Assembly (NCBI GenBank): GCA_959607825.1 | Contig: CAUHNW010000005.1 | Coordinates: 62,001 to 126,000 of the forward strand | Source of the DNA: HGM13006 sp900757695 | GTDB taxonomy: Bacteria; Bacillota; Clostridia; Oscillospirales; Oscillospiraceae | Length of the DNA stretch: 64,000 nt | Direction of reading: 5' to 3' | Part shown: one piece after another, positions 17,633 through 25,779 of the stretch | How positions within the stretch are numbered: the first letter of the stretch is position 1 | Layout of the letters: every line of letters begins with the position of its first letter | Position numbers and translations under genes: made by a program | The notes under the pieces: model-generated | Told to the model about the DNA's origin: nothing | Database searches by the model: none | What the model saw: only the letters and a program-made list of their open reading frames with translations

Positions 17633-18004
17633 ATGCCAAAGGCAGATATCCTGTTTGACAAAACAGAGTTCGTGCTGCGGATGGCCGACAAGCAGGCGAT
17701 GACCATGAACATCCGTGCTGATCAGATCACAACCATCACCTTCCAGCCCACCATGCAGAAGAAGCTCTTTAAGAAGGTTCCCTCTGAGGTCATGCTGATT
17801 AAGACCAAGGGCGGTGCAGGCGGCCCCGGCGGCGGTGCAGATGGTATGCCCATCACCAAGGAAGCGCTGGAGAGCAAGGAGAAGGGTTCCTGGGACAAGG
17901 CCAAAAAGCAGATGCTGAAGTTTGCCAAGGACAACAACATCACGGTACATGAAGACAACGAAATGTGGACGCCCCCCCAGATGGGCGGCGGCGGTCCCAT
18001 GTAA
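17633..18004 (+). CDS. Small protein with Gly/Pro-rich loop and tail
   Basis: The 123-residue product starts seven bases after GGAGG. The N-terminal half (residues 1-62) has alternating strands (ILFDKTEFVLRMAD, ITTITFQPTMQKKLF) that could form a small beta-barrel or PH-like fold. A Gly-rich loop GGAGGPGGGADG follows at about 64, then a charged helix (EALESKEKGSWDKAKKQML) and a Gly/Pro tail PPQMGGGGPM. I do not recognise a family. Divergent placement from the SnoaL-like operon and the shared Gly/Pro composition suggest it belongs to the same system. Confidence 0.65.
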   Translation: MPKADILFDKTEFVLRMADKQAMTMNIRADQITTITFQPTMQKKLFKKVPSEVMLIKTKGGAGGPGGGADGMPITKEALESKEKGSWDKAKKQMLKFAKDNNITVHEDNEMWTPPQMGGGGPM

Positions 18005-18011
18005 GAGCGTA

Positions 18012-18041
18012 AGGCCGCTGCAAAATGCAGCGGCCTTTTTT
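18012..18041 (+). terminator. Intrinsic terminator
   Basis: AGGCCGCTGC and its complement enclose a five-base loop and are followed by six T residues. Confidence 0.93.
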
Positions 18042-18075
18042 CGTCCATGGGCCTGTACCGAGGGATTTTAGCTGC

Positions 18076-18117
18076 AAAAAATGCGTACTACACCATCCGA
18101 TGTAGTACGCATTTTTT
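18076..18117. terminator. Bidirectional terminator
   Basis: A 17-bp perfect stem (AAAAAATGCGTACTACA and complement) with an eight-base loop sits between convergent genes ending at 18004 and 18127. Confidence 0.9.
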
Positions 18118-18126
18118 CTAAATGGA

Positions 18127-19494
18127 TCAGGCCATTGTGACCGCATCGGGCATGGCCTTTTTCAGGGTCCGCATGGCGTAGCAATACGCCGGGATCAGGA
18201 AGCAGTCTGCGAGAATCCATGCCGCCGGGCTGGCCAGACAAACCGCCGCATACCCAAACACCGGCACCAGCAGCAGACTTACCGCACTGCGGGCGATCAT
18301 TTCAAATACCCCCGCAAATAGTGCCAGCTTAGAAAAGCCAATGCCCTGAATCATAAAGCGGACAATATTGACAAAAGCCAATGGAATGTAAAATGCGGAA
18401 TTTAATACAAGGAACTCCCTTGCCCCATCCAGGATTTCCGTCTCCCCTCGGTCAAGGAAGAGCATGGACAGCTCCCTGCCAAAGAACCACAGGATCACAA
18501 AAGCGATCACCGAATAGATGCAGCCCATTACAAGGCAGCTTTTCAGTCCTTTATGAATTCGATCCAGCCGCCCCGCACCAAGATTTTGGCCGCCATAGGT
18601 GGCCATGGTGGAGCCCATGGCATCCAGCGGGCAGCACATAAGGTTTCCGACCTTACCGCCCGCAGTCATGGCCGCAATGCTCACTGCCCCCAGCGTGTTC
18701 ACCGCCGCCTGAAGGATCAGGCAGCCGATGGCGGTAATGGAATACTGAAGTCCCATAGGAATCCCCATCGCACAGAGCCGTCCGGCATAGCTTCCCCGGA
18801 GCTTCATATCGTCCCGGCTCAGATGCAGGATGGGGAAGCGCTTTGCCATAAACAGCAGGCAAAGGATTCCGGATACCAGCTGAGAGATCACGGTAGCCCA
18901 GGCTGCGCCAGCCACCCCCATGGGAATGACAAGAATCAGCAGCAGATCCAGCGCCACATTCAGCAGGCTGGAAAACACCAGAAAGTACAGCGGCGTTCTG
19001 GCATCGCCAAGGGAACGAATGATCCCGGAAAGTGTATTATAGAGGATCGTTACCGGGATTCCCAGAAAGATAATGACAATATAGTCATAAGCCTCCCGAA
19101 ACACCTCGTCCGGGGTATTGGTCCAGATCAAAATATTCCTACACAGCGCCACCGTTGCCACAGTCAGCACCACCGAAAACGCGACACAGATCCAGATCAT
19201 GTTTCCCACATAGCGTCTCAGGCCCTGCTCGTCCTTTTCCCCAAATTTCTGGGCCACAGGAATCGCAAAACCCGTACAGACACCGATGCAGAACCCCAGC
19301 ACCAGAAAGTTTACCGAGCCTGTAGAGCCAACGCCGGCCAGTGCATTGACTCCCAGGGTCTTGCCCACGATCATGGTATCCACCATGCTGTAAAACTGCT
19401 GAAACAGCAGGCCCAGCACCAATGGGAAGAAAAAGCCGAGAATCAGCCGTGTGGGATTGCCCGTAGTCAGATCCTTGGCTGTTGTTTTTTTCAC
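18127..19494 (-). CDS. MATE family efflux transporter
   Basis: The 455-residue integral membrane protein has the twelve-helix layout and repeat structure of MATE (MatE) sodium- or proton-driven drug exporters, with the N-terminal signature LGLLFQQFYSMVDTMIVGKTLG. The second repeat begins near GRLCAMGIPMGLQYS. It is closest in style to the Firmicute DinF/NorM-like branch. No regulator adjoins it. Its substrate cannot be told from sequence; there are three other MATE genes in this window (35942, 51074, 63161). Confidence 0.92.
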   Translation of the reverse strand: MKKTTAKDLTTGNPTRLILGFFFPLVLGLLFQQFYSMVDTMIVGKTLGVNALAGVGSTGSVNFLVLGFCIGVCTGFAIPVAQKFGEKDEQGLRRYVGNMIWICVAFSVVLTVATVALCRNILIWTNTPDEVFREAYDYIVIIFLGIPVTILYNTLSGIIRSLGDARTPLYFLVFSSLLNVALDLLLILVIPMGVAGAAWATVISQLVSGILCLLFMAKRFPILHLSRDDMKLRGSYAGRLCAMGIPMGLQYSITAIGCLILQAAVNTLGAVSIAAMTAGGKVGNLMCCPLDAMGSTMATYGGQNLGAGRLDRIHKGLKSCLVMGCIYSVIAFVILWFFGRELSMLFLDRGETEILDGAREFLVLNSAFYIPLAFVNIVRFMIQGIGFSKLALFAGVFEMIARSAVSLLLVPVFGYAAVCLASPAAWILADCFLIPAYCYAMRTLKKAMPDAVTMA

Positions 19495-19631
19495 AGAAGA
19501 TCACCTCTTTAACGAGCCCATAGTTTAAAGTTTTTTTCACCAAAATACAAGATACGAATTTCACAGGATTTCCCCCATTTGCAACACTTTCTTCCACCAA
19601 AATCACAAGATCCTTCCGATTTGTACATATC

Positions 19632-19659
19632 TTGTGGCTCAAAAATGATTGAGCCACAA
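19632..19659. repeat. 11-bp inverted repeat upstream of ParB-like gene
   Basis: TTGTGGCTCAA and its exact complement are separated by six bases in the intergenic region between the MATE gene and the ParB/Noc-like gene. It may be an operator or a weak terminator. Confidence 0.55.
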
Positions 19660-19773
19660 TTATTTGTAATGTCTTTCCTTTTTCGACAAATTATAGTAGC
19701 ATATTTTTCTATAAATGCTATAATATGGATATCAAAAGTCATCGGGGAGGATGACTTTGGGGAGGATTTACAT

Positions 19774-20556
19774 ATGAGCATTGGTATGGATCTGGAGGGA
19801 CGGGTTCTATACCTGCCTGTCCACCTTCTGCATCTTGGGCAGCCCGGCCGGGGAAAGGCCACCGCTCTTTTGCAGGAGCTTGCAGCAAGCATTGGAGAAG
19901 TGGGGATTCTCCAGCCCCTGTCCGTCCGAAAGCAGGGAGAGGGCTATACCGTGGTATCGGGGAATCGGCGGCTCATGGCCGCCCGAATGGCAGGACTTGG
20001 GGAAGTTCCATGCCTGATCCTCAGCGTTGACGCAGTAGATGCCCAGCTGATCGGTCTGACGGAAAATTTACAGCGGGAGGACTTGGGGTATTTTGAAGAA
20101 GCAGAATATCTCCAGCAGTATCTCACCCGCAGCGGCCTCACACAGGCGCAGGCCGCAAAGCGGCTGGGGCGCTCCCAGTCAGCCATTGCCAATAAGCTTC
20201 GGCTGTTGCAGCACAGCCAAAAGGTTCGTCATGCCCTGACAGAGCATGGGCTCTCTGAGCGCCATGCCCGGGAACTTCTGCGCGTGTACGGCGAAGATGC
20301 ACGACTGAGCGTTTTGCAGGAGCTCATACAGCGAAAGCTCAGCGTTGCGCAAACGGTCCAATACATTGACAATTATCTGGCACAGAAGACACTCACCAGC
20401 AGCGCACGCTATCGCCGCCGGGAGGCCAGACTGGTGCTGGAACGGGTGGTCAAGGACGCTGAGCTGCTCCGAGTCGCAGGCGTTCCGGCACAGGTGCAGC
20501 GTCAGGAGAGCCCCGAGGAGATTATTCTGACCCTCCGGATCCCGCAGAACTGCTGA
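19774..20556 (+). CDS. ParB/Noc-family DNA-binding protein (second copy)
   Basis: The 260-residue protein starts at an ATG eight bases after GGAGG. It has the ParB N-terminal CTP-binding region with VVSGNRRLMAARMAGL, ENLQREDLGYFEEAEY and a helix-turn-helix GLTQAQAAKRLGRSQSAIANKLRLL. In ParB the first motif is usually GERRWRA; here it is GNRRLMA, which is Noc-like. It stands alone without a ParA partner, whereas a complete parAB pair is at 57347-59037. A nucleoid-occlusion or specialised ParB role is likely. It is separated from galM by a promoter. Confidence 0.8.
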   Translation: MSIGMDLEGRVLYLPVHLLHLGQPGRGKATALLQELAASIGEVGILQPLSVRKQGEGYTVVSGNRRLMAARMAGLGEVPCLILSVDAVDAQLIGLTENLQREDLGYFEEAEYLQQYLTRSGLTQAQAAKRLGRSQSAIANKLRLLQHSQKVRHALTEHGLSERHARELLRVYGEDARLSVLQELIQRKLSVAQTVQYIDNYLAQKTLTSSARYRRREARLVLERVVKDAELLRVAGVPAQVQRQESPEEIILTLRIPQNC

Positions 20557-20558
20557 CC

Positions 20559-20586
20559 TTGACATTGCCTTCTCTGCTGGTATAAT
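20559..20586 (+). promoter_or_regulatory. galM promoter
   Basis: TTGACA and TATAAT lie 16 bases apart, starting three bases after the preceding stop codon. Confidence 0.8.
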
Positions 20587-20625
20587 GAATCCATGCATTT
20601 CTGGAGAGCAGAGGAGGATATACCC

Positions 20626-21654
20626 ATGATTACCGCTCATCCCTTTGGCAGCCTGTCTGACGGAACCCCTGTGACCCGTTACCGCCTTTCTGACGGATCC
20701 GGCGCCTATACGGATATCCTTGACTACGGCGCTACCGTTCAGTCGCTGGTGGTGCCGGATCGCAGCGGCACCCCAACTGACGTGGTGCTTGGCTATCCGA
20801 CTCCCGCAGACTATGAAGCCGGCACTTTTTACTTTGGCGGCATCGTGGGCCGTCACGCCAATCGCATCGGCGGCGCAGCCTTTGCGCTGAACGGGATCCG
20901 CTACCCGCTGGAAGCAAACAGCGGCCCCAACCACTCCCACGGCGGGCTTCACGGCTACCATCAGCGGATGTTTCAGGCCCGGATCATCGGTGATACGCTG
21001 GAAATGCAGCTTCATTCACCGGATGGGGATCAGGGTTATCCCGGCACGCTGGAGGTCACCATTCGCTTCACATTTTCCCGGGATCTGGTGCTGAATATTG
21101 ATATGGAGGCAGTTTCCGATCAGGACACCGTGGTAAACCTCACCAATCACTGCTATTTTGACCTCAGCGGCGGTGCAGACCCCATGGGGCAGCTGCTGCA
21201 AATTCACGCCGATTTCTTTACGGAAAACGATGAAAACACCTTGCCTACAGGTGTCATTGCGCCGGTGGAGGGTACGCCCTTTGATTTCCGGCAGGAAAAG
21301 GCCATCGGACAGGACATTGGTGCTGATTGCCGGCAGCTTCATCACTGCAATGGCTATGACCATAACTTTGTGCTGCGCAATCATGGGCAGTTGGAGCCTG
21401 ATGCACGTCTTTTCAGCCCCATCACCGGCATTTCCATGGTGGAATCCACAGACCTTCCCGGCGTACAGCTCTATTCCGGCAACTTTGTGGATGCCCCCAA
21501 TGGAAAGCGCCCCTATGCTCCGCACTCCGGTATCTGTCTGGAAGGGCAGTATTTCCCCAACGCCATGGCCATTGATGCATTTCAAAAGCCGATTCTCAAA
21601 AAAGGGGAGCGATATCACCACGTGATCCGCTATGCCTTCTCTGCGGAACTTTGA
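20626..21654 (+). CDS. galM: Aldose 1-epimerase (galactose mutarotase)
   Basis: The 342-residue beta-sandwich enzyme interconverts alpha and beta anomers of hexoses. The catalytic His lies in LTNHCYFDLSG (about residue 172) and the base Glu in GICLEGQYFPNA (about 307). The substrate-binding NRIGG and the early HSHGG-like NHSHGG segment are present. The start is the ATG after GAGGAGG; the upstream extension to 20593 lacks a ribosome site. It has its own promoter and no galactose-operon neighbours. Confidence 0.93.
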   Translation: MITAHPFGSLSDGTPVTRYRLSDGSGAYTDILDYGATVQSLVVPDRSGTPTDVVLGYPTPADYEAGTFYFGGIVGRHANRIGGAAFALNGIRYPLEANSGPNHSHGGLHGYHQRMFQARIIGDTLEMQLHSPDGDQGYPGTLEVTIRFTFSRDLVLNIDMEAVSDQDTVVNLTNHCYFDLSGGADPMGQLLQIHADFFTENDENTLPTGVIAPVEGTPFDFRQEKAIGQDIGADCRQLHHCNGYDHNFVLRNHGQLEPDARLFSPITGISMVESTDLPGVQLYSGNFVDAPNGKRPYAPHSGICLEGQYFPNAMAIDAFQKPILKKGERYHHVIRYAFSAEL

Positions 21655-21663
21655 TCCGGGCAG

Positions 21664-21692
21664 TTGCCCCGCTTTCAGATCTGTGCTACAAT
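21664..21692 (+). promoter_or_regulatory. Promoter
   Basis: TTGCCC and TACAAT with 17-base spacing precede the gene at 21740. Confidence 0.6.
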
Positions 21693-21739
21693 ATATTCAA
21701 TGATACATCGACTGCACAGATTATGAAGGAGAGATCCCC

Positions 21740-22099
21740 ATGAGACATTTGATCATTCACCGCCAGCGCGCCCTGATGGGCTTTGGCCTCAGCTATTTCT
21801 GTATTCTGGATGAAACCCGTGAACGGTTTATGGAGCGCCTTGAGGGCCTCACCCGGGCCCAGTGCAATGCGCTGGAGGGTCCTGTTCCCATTACCAATGG
21901 CGCCACCATTGAGCTTCCGTTGGATGAAGCTGCACACACCTTCCTGATTGCTCTTTATCCAGAGGAAAAGAATATGGTGACCAGAGAGATCCCTGTTCCA
22001 GCCGGAACCGAGGATGTTATCTATCTCATAAAAACCGATATGGATATGCGGCGTGGGATCGTTGTCTCCGTTGGCCCCGGCACAAAAAAGCCTGAATAA
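21740..22099 (+). CDS. Small cytosolic protein, unknown function
   Basis: The 119-residue protein has an RBS (AAGGAGAG), its own promoter and terminator. The N-terminus (HLIIHRQRALMGFGLSYFCIL) forms predicted strands, followed by a possible beta-sandwich with FLIALYPEEKN and a C-terminal Gly-Pro-Gly-Thr. There is no signal peptide. I do not recognise a family. Its alternating hydrophobic pattern recalls small beta-rich proteins such as the one at 17633, but I cannot show homology. Confidence 0.65.
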   Translation: MRHLIIHRQRALMGFGLSYFCILDETRERFMERLEGLTRAQCNALEGPVPITNGATIELPLDEAAHTFLIALYPEEKNMVTREIPVPAGTEDVIYLIKTDMDMRRGIVVSVGPGTKKPE

Positions 22100-22112
22100 A
22101 CCTCAGAATTCC

Positions 22113-22147
22113 AAAAGCGTACCGTCGTGCAGCGGTACGCTTTTTTA
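22113..22147 (+). terminator. Intrinsic terminator
   Basis: AAAAGCGTACCG and complement flank an eight-base loop and run into six T residues. Confidence 0.92.
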
Positions 22148-22305
22148 TTTGGAGATTTTTGGATTCACATCTGTAAGAACTCCCAATAATCAATTTTGTT
22201 TTTGTATCTTTTGTACTAAGCATTTCAACTGAAAATGACTATAATGAAAGGCAAAGAGATACATGATCTCATGGATCCCAATTTCAAATCAAAGGAGCAT
22301 TCTTT

Positions 22306-23088
22306 ATGGGCATTTATGCAGTAACCGGTGGTTCCAGCGGCATTGGCGCAAAAACCGTGGAGTACCTGCGGGCGCAGGGCCATCTGGTCTATAATATTGA
22401 CGTAAACCATGGTGATATCACCGCCAATCTGGCAACCGATGAGGGGCGTCAGGCAGTGATCGACCGGCTTCACGCACTGTGCACAGAGGGCATGGACGGT
22501 TTGGTCTGCTGTGCAGGTGTTTCCAACTCCTGTGGAAATCTGAAGCTGATCATCTCTTTGAACTACTTCGGCACCATGCGTCTGGCAGAGGGCGTCTTCG
22601 ATCTTCTGAAAATGCGCCGGGGCGCCTGTGTTGTGGTCACCTCAAACACCATTTCTCAGGGCGCTGCCCGTATGGATGTGGTTAACCTGCTGAACAACCA
22701 GATGGACGAGCCCCGTGTTCTGGCGCTGATGGAGCATCTGGATGCGCAAAAAGACGCACACTCCATGTATGTTGCCACAAAATATGCGCTGGCTCGCTGG
22801 ATGCGCCGGGTGTCTGCCCACTGGGCTTCTCAGGGTGTCCGGATTAACGCCATTGCACCCGGCAATGTGGAAACCGCCATGACCGCCAAGCTCAGTCCCC
22901 ACGAGCGTTTGGCAGTAATGGCTCTGCCCATCCCCACGCTGTATGGCGAGGATAAGCTGATGGATCCTGCGGATATTGCCAATTCCATTGTATTTTTGGT
23001 CTCCCAGCAGGCCCACGGCATCAACGGCATTATTCTGTTCTGCGACGGCGGTACCGACGCCCTGCTGAACACCGAAAAGGTTTATTAA
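22306..23088 (+). CDS. SDR dehydrogenase of the 3-alpha-hydroxysteroid dehydrogenase/carbonyl reductase type
   Basis: The 260-residue short-chain dehydrogenase has the nucleotide motif TGGSSGIG at its N-terminus, the catalytic Tyr-Lys pair in YVATKYAL and a catalytic Ser in VVTSNTIS. The layout (NYFG after the third strand, long insert before YxxxK, GGTDA near the end) is like Comamonas 3-alpha-HSD/carbonyl reductase and, more loosely, BaiA. It would oxidise or reduce a hydroxyl/keto group on a cyclic substrate with NAD(P). The next gene, 15 bases downstream, encodes a SnoaL-like protein, so they form a two-gene operon. Steroid specificity is inference. Confidence 0.78.
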   Translation: MGIYAVTGGSSGIGAKTVEYLRAQGHLVYNIDVNHGDITANLATDEGRQAVIDRLHALCTEGMDGLVCCAGVSNSCGNLKLIISLNYFGTMRLAEGVFDLLKMRRGACVVVTSNTISQGAARMDVVNLLNNQMDEPRVLALMEHLDAQKDAHSMYVATKYALARWMRRVSAHWASQGVRINAIAPGNVETAMTAKLSPHERLAVMALPIPTLYGEDKLMDPADIANSIVFLVSQQAHGINGIILFCDGGTDALLNTEKVY

Positions 23089-23103
23089 GGAGGGACACAT
23101 ACC

Positions 23104-23430
23104 ATGATTGAGAAATACATTGAAGCAATGCAGAAGGGCGATTATAAGGCGCTGGCCGCCTGCTTTGCCCCAAAATGCCGGTATTTTGACTATTGCCCCA
23201 TTGGCACAAACCATGATAACTACCATGTCTACGGTAAGGAAGCCATCGAAATGTTCTTCCACCACAAGTTTACCTTTCGGATCCTCTCCATTACAGATCC
23301 GGTAATCGAAAGCGAGACCTCCGCAAACTTTTTGGTCTGCTATTCCGGCACCTATCTTTATGCCCGGGCAACCATTGAGTGCGCCACAGAGGATGGGCTC
23401 ATTCAGGAGCTGACTGTGCGTCCCGCCTGA
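23104..23430 (+). CDS. Short SnoaL/NTF2-like protein
   Basis: The 108-residue product is a minimal SnoaL-like domain: helix IEKYIEAMQKGDYKALAACF, the conserved YFDYCP, the GKEAIEMFF helix and closing strands. It starts after AAGGAGG, 15 bases behind the SDR. The fold covers ketosteroid isomerases, cyclases and dehydratases. An Asp and several Tyr residues line the expected cavity (YFDYC) but catalysis cannot be confirmed. It is the fourth SnoaL-like gene in the window. Confidence 0.75.
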   Translation: MIEKYIEAMQKGDYKALAACFAPKCRYFDYCPIGTNHDNYHVYGKEAIEMFFHHKFTFRILSITDPVIESETSANFLVCYSGTYLYARATIECATEDGLIQELTVRPA

Positions 23431-23444
23431 TTTATTCACAGATT

Positions 23445-23488
23445 TTCCGCAGCGCTGCCATTACCCCCTGACGGCGCTGCGGAATTTT
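23445..23488 (+). terminator. Terminator of SDR-SnoaL operon
   Basis: TTCCGCAGCGC and its complement enclose an 18-base loop and are followed by TTTTG. Confidence 0.7.
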
Positions 23489-23534
23489 GATCCGCAGCCG
23501 GAGAAAAAATTTTCAGAAAAAGCGAAAAAAGTGG

Positions 23535-23563
23535 TTGCAATTTCAGAAAAACTCTGGTATTAT
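23535..23563 (+). promoter_or_regulatory. rpmB promoter
   Basis: TTGCAA and TATTAT with a 17-base spacer lie 60 bases before the rpmB start. Confidence 0.7.
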
Positions 23564-23622
23564 ATTAGCCGGTGCCCCAATAGGGCTATCTGCCATTATA
23601 TACGGCGAGGAGGTGCAGCTAG

Positions 23623-23811
23623 ATGGCTAAATGTGATTTTTGCGGCAAGGGCGTTACCTTTGGTATTAAGGTCTCTCACTCTCATAGACGTTCCAACAAG
23701 GCTTGGAAGCCCAATGTGAAGCGTGTGAAGGCAATTGTCGATGGTACTCCGCGCCATGTATACGTCTGTACAAGGTGTCTCCGCTCCGGCAATGTGACCC
23801 GTGCAGTCTAA
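23623..23811 (+). CDS. rpmB: 50S ribosomal protein L28, zinc-binding form
   Basis: The 62-residue protein is L28 of the C+ type: CDFCGKG near the start and CTRCLRSG near the end give the four-Cys zinc ribbon. GIKVSHSHRRSNKAWKPN is the family core. The start follows GAGGAGG. It is monocistronic with its own promoter and terminator, as is usual in Firmicutes. Confidence 0.97.
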   Translation: MAKCDFCGKGVTFGIKVSHSHRRSNKAWKPNVKRVKAIVDGTPRHVYVCTRCLRSGNVTRAV

Positions 23812-23828
23812 TCTCACAGGATACGCAT

Positions 23829-23860
23829 AAATCCACGGCTTACGCCGTGGATTTTTATTT
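23829..23860 (+). terminator. rpmB terminator
   Basis: AAATCCACGGC with its complement around a four-base loop runs into a T-rich tail. Confidence 0.92.
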
Positions 23861-24180
23861 TTTCAGATGGATATCGTTGTCCATAATCAGCAGAATGCTG
23901 TCTCGTTCTCTTCGAGACAACATTCCCTGATATTGGCGTCTTCCCGGGACGTTCCCTTCGCCGCTCCCAGCTTGTGCCGCAAATTTGTTTCTCAGCAGGA
24001 TTTGTGGCACATCGTCCAGCAGCTCCCTTCTTAAGCAGCCGATCCATGGACCGCTTTTTCTGCCTTACTCCCGGCTGTGCATTGCTTTTTGCAGCATTTC
24101 TGCACATCATATATATAATCTGTTATATATTGTGCATAAAACTCCCCCCGCAGATCACGCCCTTTTGGGTAGAAGTTCTA
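23861..24180. other. Intergenic region without recognisable gene
   Basis: Between the rpmB terminator and the next promoter lies about 320 bases. Apart from a small hairpin (GTCTC-GAGAC near 23900) I see no RNA gene, repeat or credible coding frame. A minus-strand frame at 23814-24110 has no ribosome site. Confidence 0.5.
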
Positions 24181-24209
24181 TTGAAAATACACAAATGACC
24201 CGGTATAAT
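24181..24209 (+). promoter_or_regulatory. Promoter of CoA-transferase 1
   Basis: TTGAAA and TATAAT are separated by 17 bases, 79 bases upstream of the start codon. Confidence 0.75.
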
Positions 24210-24287
24210 AGGTTTGTTTGAGTAGTAACTTAGGCATATATTTGCCTGCAAAAATTAGGGGAATCCCCCCGGAAAGAGGTTTGCCGA

Positions 24288-25598
24288 ATGACTTGCGAAG
24301 ATTACAAAAAAATCTACGAATCCAAAAAAGGCACCGTGCAGGACGCTCTGGATATGATTCACTCCGGTGACGTAATCTGGTGCTCCAACAACTACAACGA
24401 GCCCGAAACCCTGTTTGGCCATCTCCATGAGATCGCTGACCGTGTTGACAACGTTATCGTCTACAAGAGCCGCATTGGTCGTTATCCCTTCATGATGACC
24501 CCCGGCATGAACGGCCACATCAACTGCCACAACTACTTCTATGGCCCTTCCTACCGTGAGGCTCACAAGCTGCTGAATGCCAGCTTCATTCCCGTTGACC
24601 TGCCCAACTACTACCGCATGGTCAACCGTCATAAGCCCTGCAACATCTTCACCGCTCAGGTTTCTCCCATGACTGAGGACGGCAAGCTCTATGTCGGCAT
24701 GAACCAGACCATCGAGTACTACGCCATCAAGGACGCCGTTGAGCAGCACAAGAAGATCATCGTTGAGGTCAACCCCAACCTGACCTATATGAATGGCTCC
24801 GCTTATATTCCGGTAGAGGCAGTTACCCTGCTGTATGAAGTCAACACCCCCGAGTACTGCATCGGACCTGTTACCACCACCCCCGAAGAGGACAAGATCG
24901 GCGAAATGGTCGCTTCTCTGATCGAGGATGGCGACACCATCCAGATGGGCATTGGCGGTATCCCCGATACCGTTGGCAAGCACCTGATGGACAAGCACGA
25001 TCTGGGCCTGCACACCGAGCAGTTCACCTCCTCCATGGCTGACCTTATTGATGCCGGCGTTATCACCGGTGCTCGTAAGGCCTACGATCAGGGCATGCAT
25101 GTTGGTGTATTTGCCGACGGCACCCATGAGCTGTATCAGTATCTGCACAACAACCCCAAGTGCATCATGAAGCCCGGCCCCGAGGTTCTGAATCCCCATA
25201 ACATTGCTCGTCAGGATCACATGGTTTCCATCAACACCCTGGTTGAGATCGATCTGACCGGTCAGGTTTGCGCTGAGTCCATTGGACCTGTGCAGTACTC
25301 CGGTTCCGGCGGCGGCTTCTGCTTCACTCTGGGCACCTACTTTGCAGAGCACGGCAAGGGCATCCTCTGCTTCCAGTCCCGTACCAAGAAGGGCATGCCC
25401 AAGATCAAGGCTACCTTGACTCCCGGTGCTGTTGTTACCCATCAGCGTAACTACATCCAGTATGTTGTTACCGAGAACGGCATTGCCGATCTCCGTGGTA
25501 CCACCGTACGTGAGCGCGCTAAGATGCTCATCAACCTGGCTCATCCCGATGACCGTGAAGAGCTTACCCGCGCAGCTAAGGAGCTCTACTACTTCTAA
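24288..25598 (+). CDS. Acetyl-CoA hydrolase/transferase family CoA-transferase 1 (Cat/But type)
   Basis: The 436-residue family I CoA-transferase moves CoA between acyl-CoA and acetate through a glutamyl-CoA intermediate. The probable catalytic Glu is in EIDLTGQVCAESIG (about residue 328), followed by the glycine motif SGSGGG. Two typical Rossmann-like halves are seen. The family contains butyryl-CoA:acetate, 4-hydroxybutyrate and succinyl-CoA transferases; the substrate is not settled by eye. Codon use is strikingly biased to frequent codons, suggesting high expression. It is transcribed alone with its own promoter and terminator. Confidence 0.88.
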   Translation: MTCEDYKKIYESKKGTVQDALDMIHSGDVIWCSNNYNEPETLFGHLHEIADRVDNVIVYKSRIGRYPFMMTPGMNGHINCHNYFYGPSYREAHKLLNASFIPVDLPNYYRMVNRHKPCNIFTAQVSPMTEDGKLYVGMNQTIEYYAIKDAVEQHKKIIVEVNPNLTYMNGSAYIPVEAVTLLYEVNTPEYCIGPVTTTPEEDKIGEMVASLIEDGDTIQMGIGGIPDTVGKHLMDKHDLGLHTEQFTSSMADLIDAGVITGARKAYDQGMHVGVFADGTHELYQYLHNNPKCIMKPGPEVLNPHNIARQDHMVSINTLVEIDLTGQVCAESIGPVQYSGSGGGFCFTLGTYFAEHGKGILCFQSRTKKGMPKIKATLTPGAVVTHQRNYIQYVVTENGIADLRGTTVRERAKMLINLAHPDDREELTRAAKELYYF

Positions 25599-25612
25599 TT
25601 TTGTCCCTCTCT

Positions 25613-25648
25613 GTCCGGCACAGCATTTTTGCTGTGTCGGACTTTTTT
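25613..25648 (+). terminator. Intrinsic terminator
   Basis: A 13-bp stem (GTCCGGCACAGCA with one G-U pair) is followed by six T residues. Confidence 0.92.
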
Positions 25649-25670
25649 CACCATTTCTCCGCCATTTCCC

Positions 25671-25699
25671 TTGCAGGCCCCATGGATGTGTATTATAAT
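25671..25699 (+). promoter_or_regulatory. Promoter
   Basis: TTGCAG and TATAAT with 17-base spacing precede the FliB-like gene. Confidence 0.65.
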
Positions 25700-25779
25700 G
25701 GCACTGTATTTGTTTCGGTTCAGCAAGATTTTTCGACCTCATCCGCATTCTGCCGGATGTTTACTCAGGAGGGATCCCA

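Noticed and set aside
23814..24110. Minus-strand 98-codon frame after rpmB
   Set aside because: No ribosome site, overlaps the rpmB terminator, composition (Arg/Lys/Gly) not protein-like.
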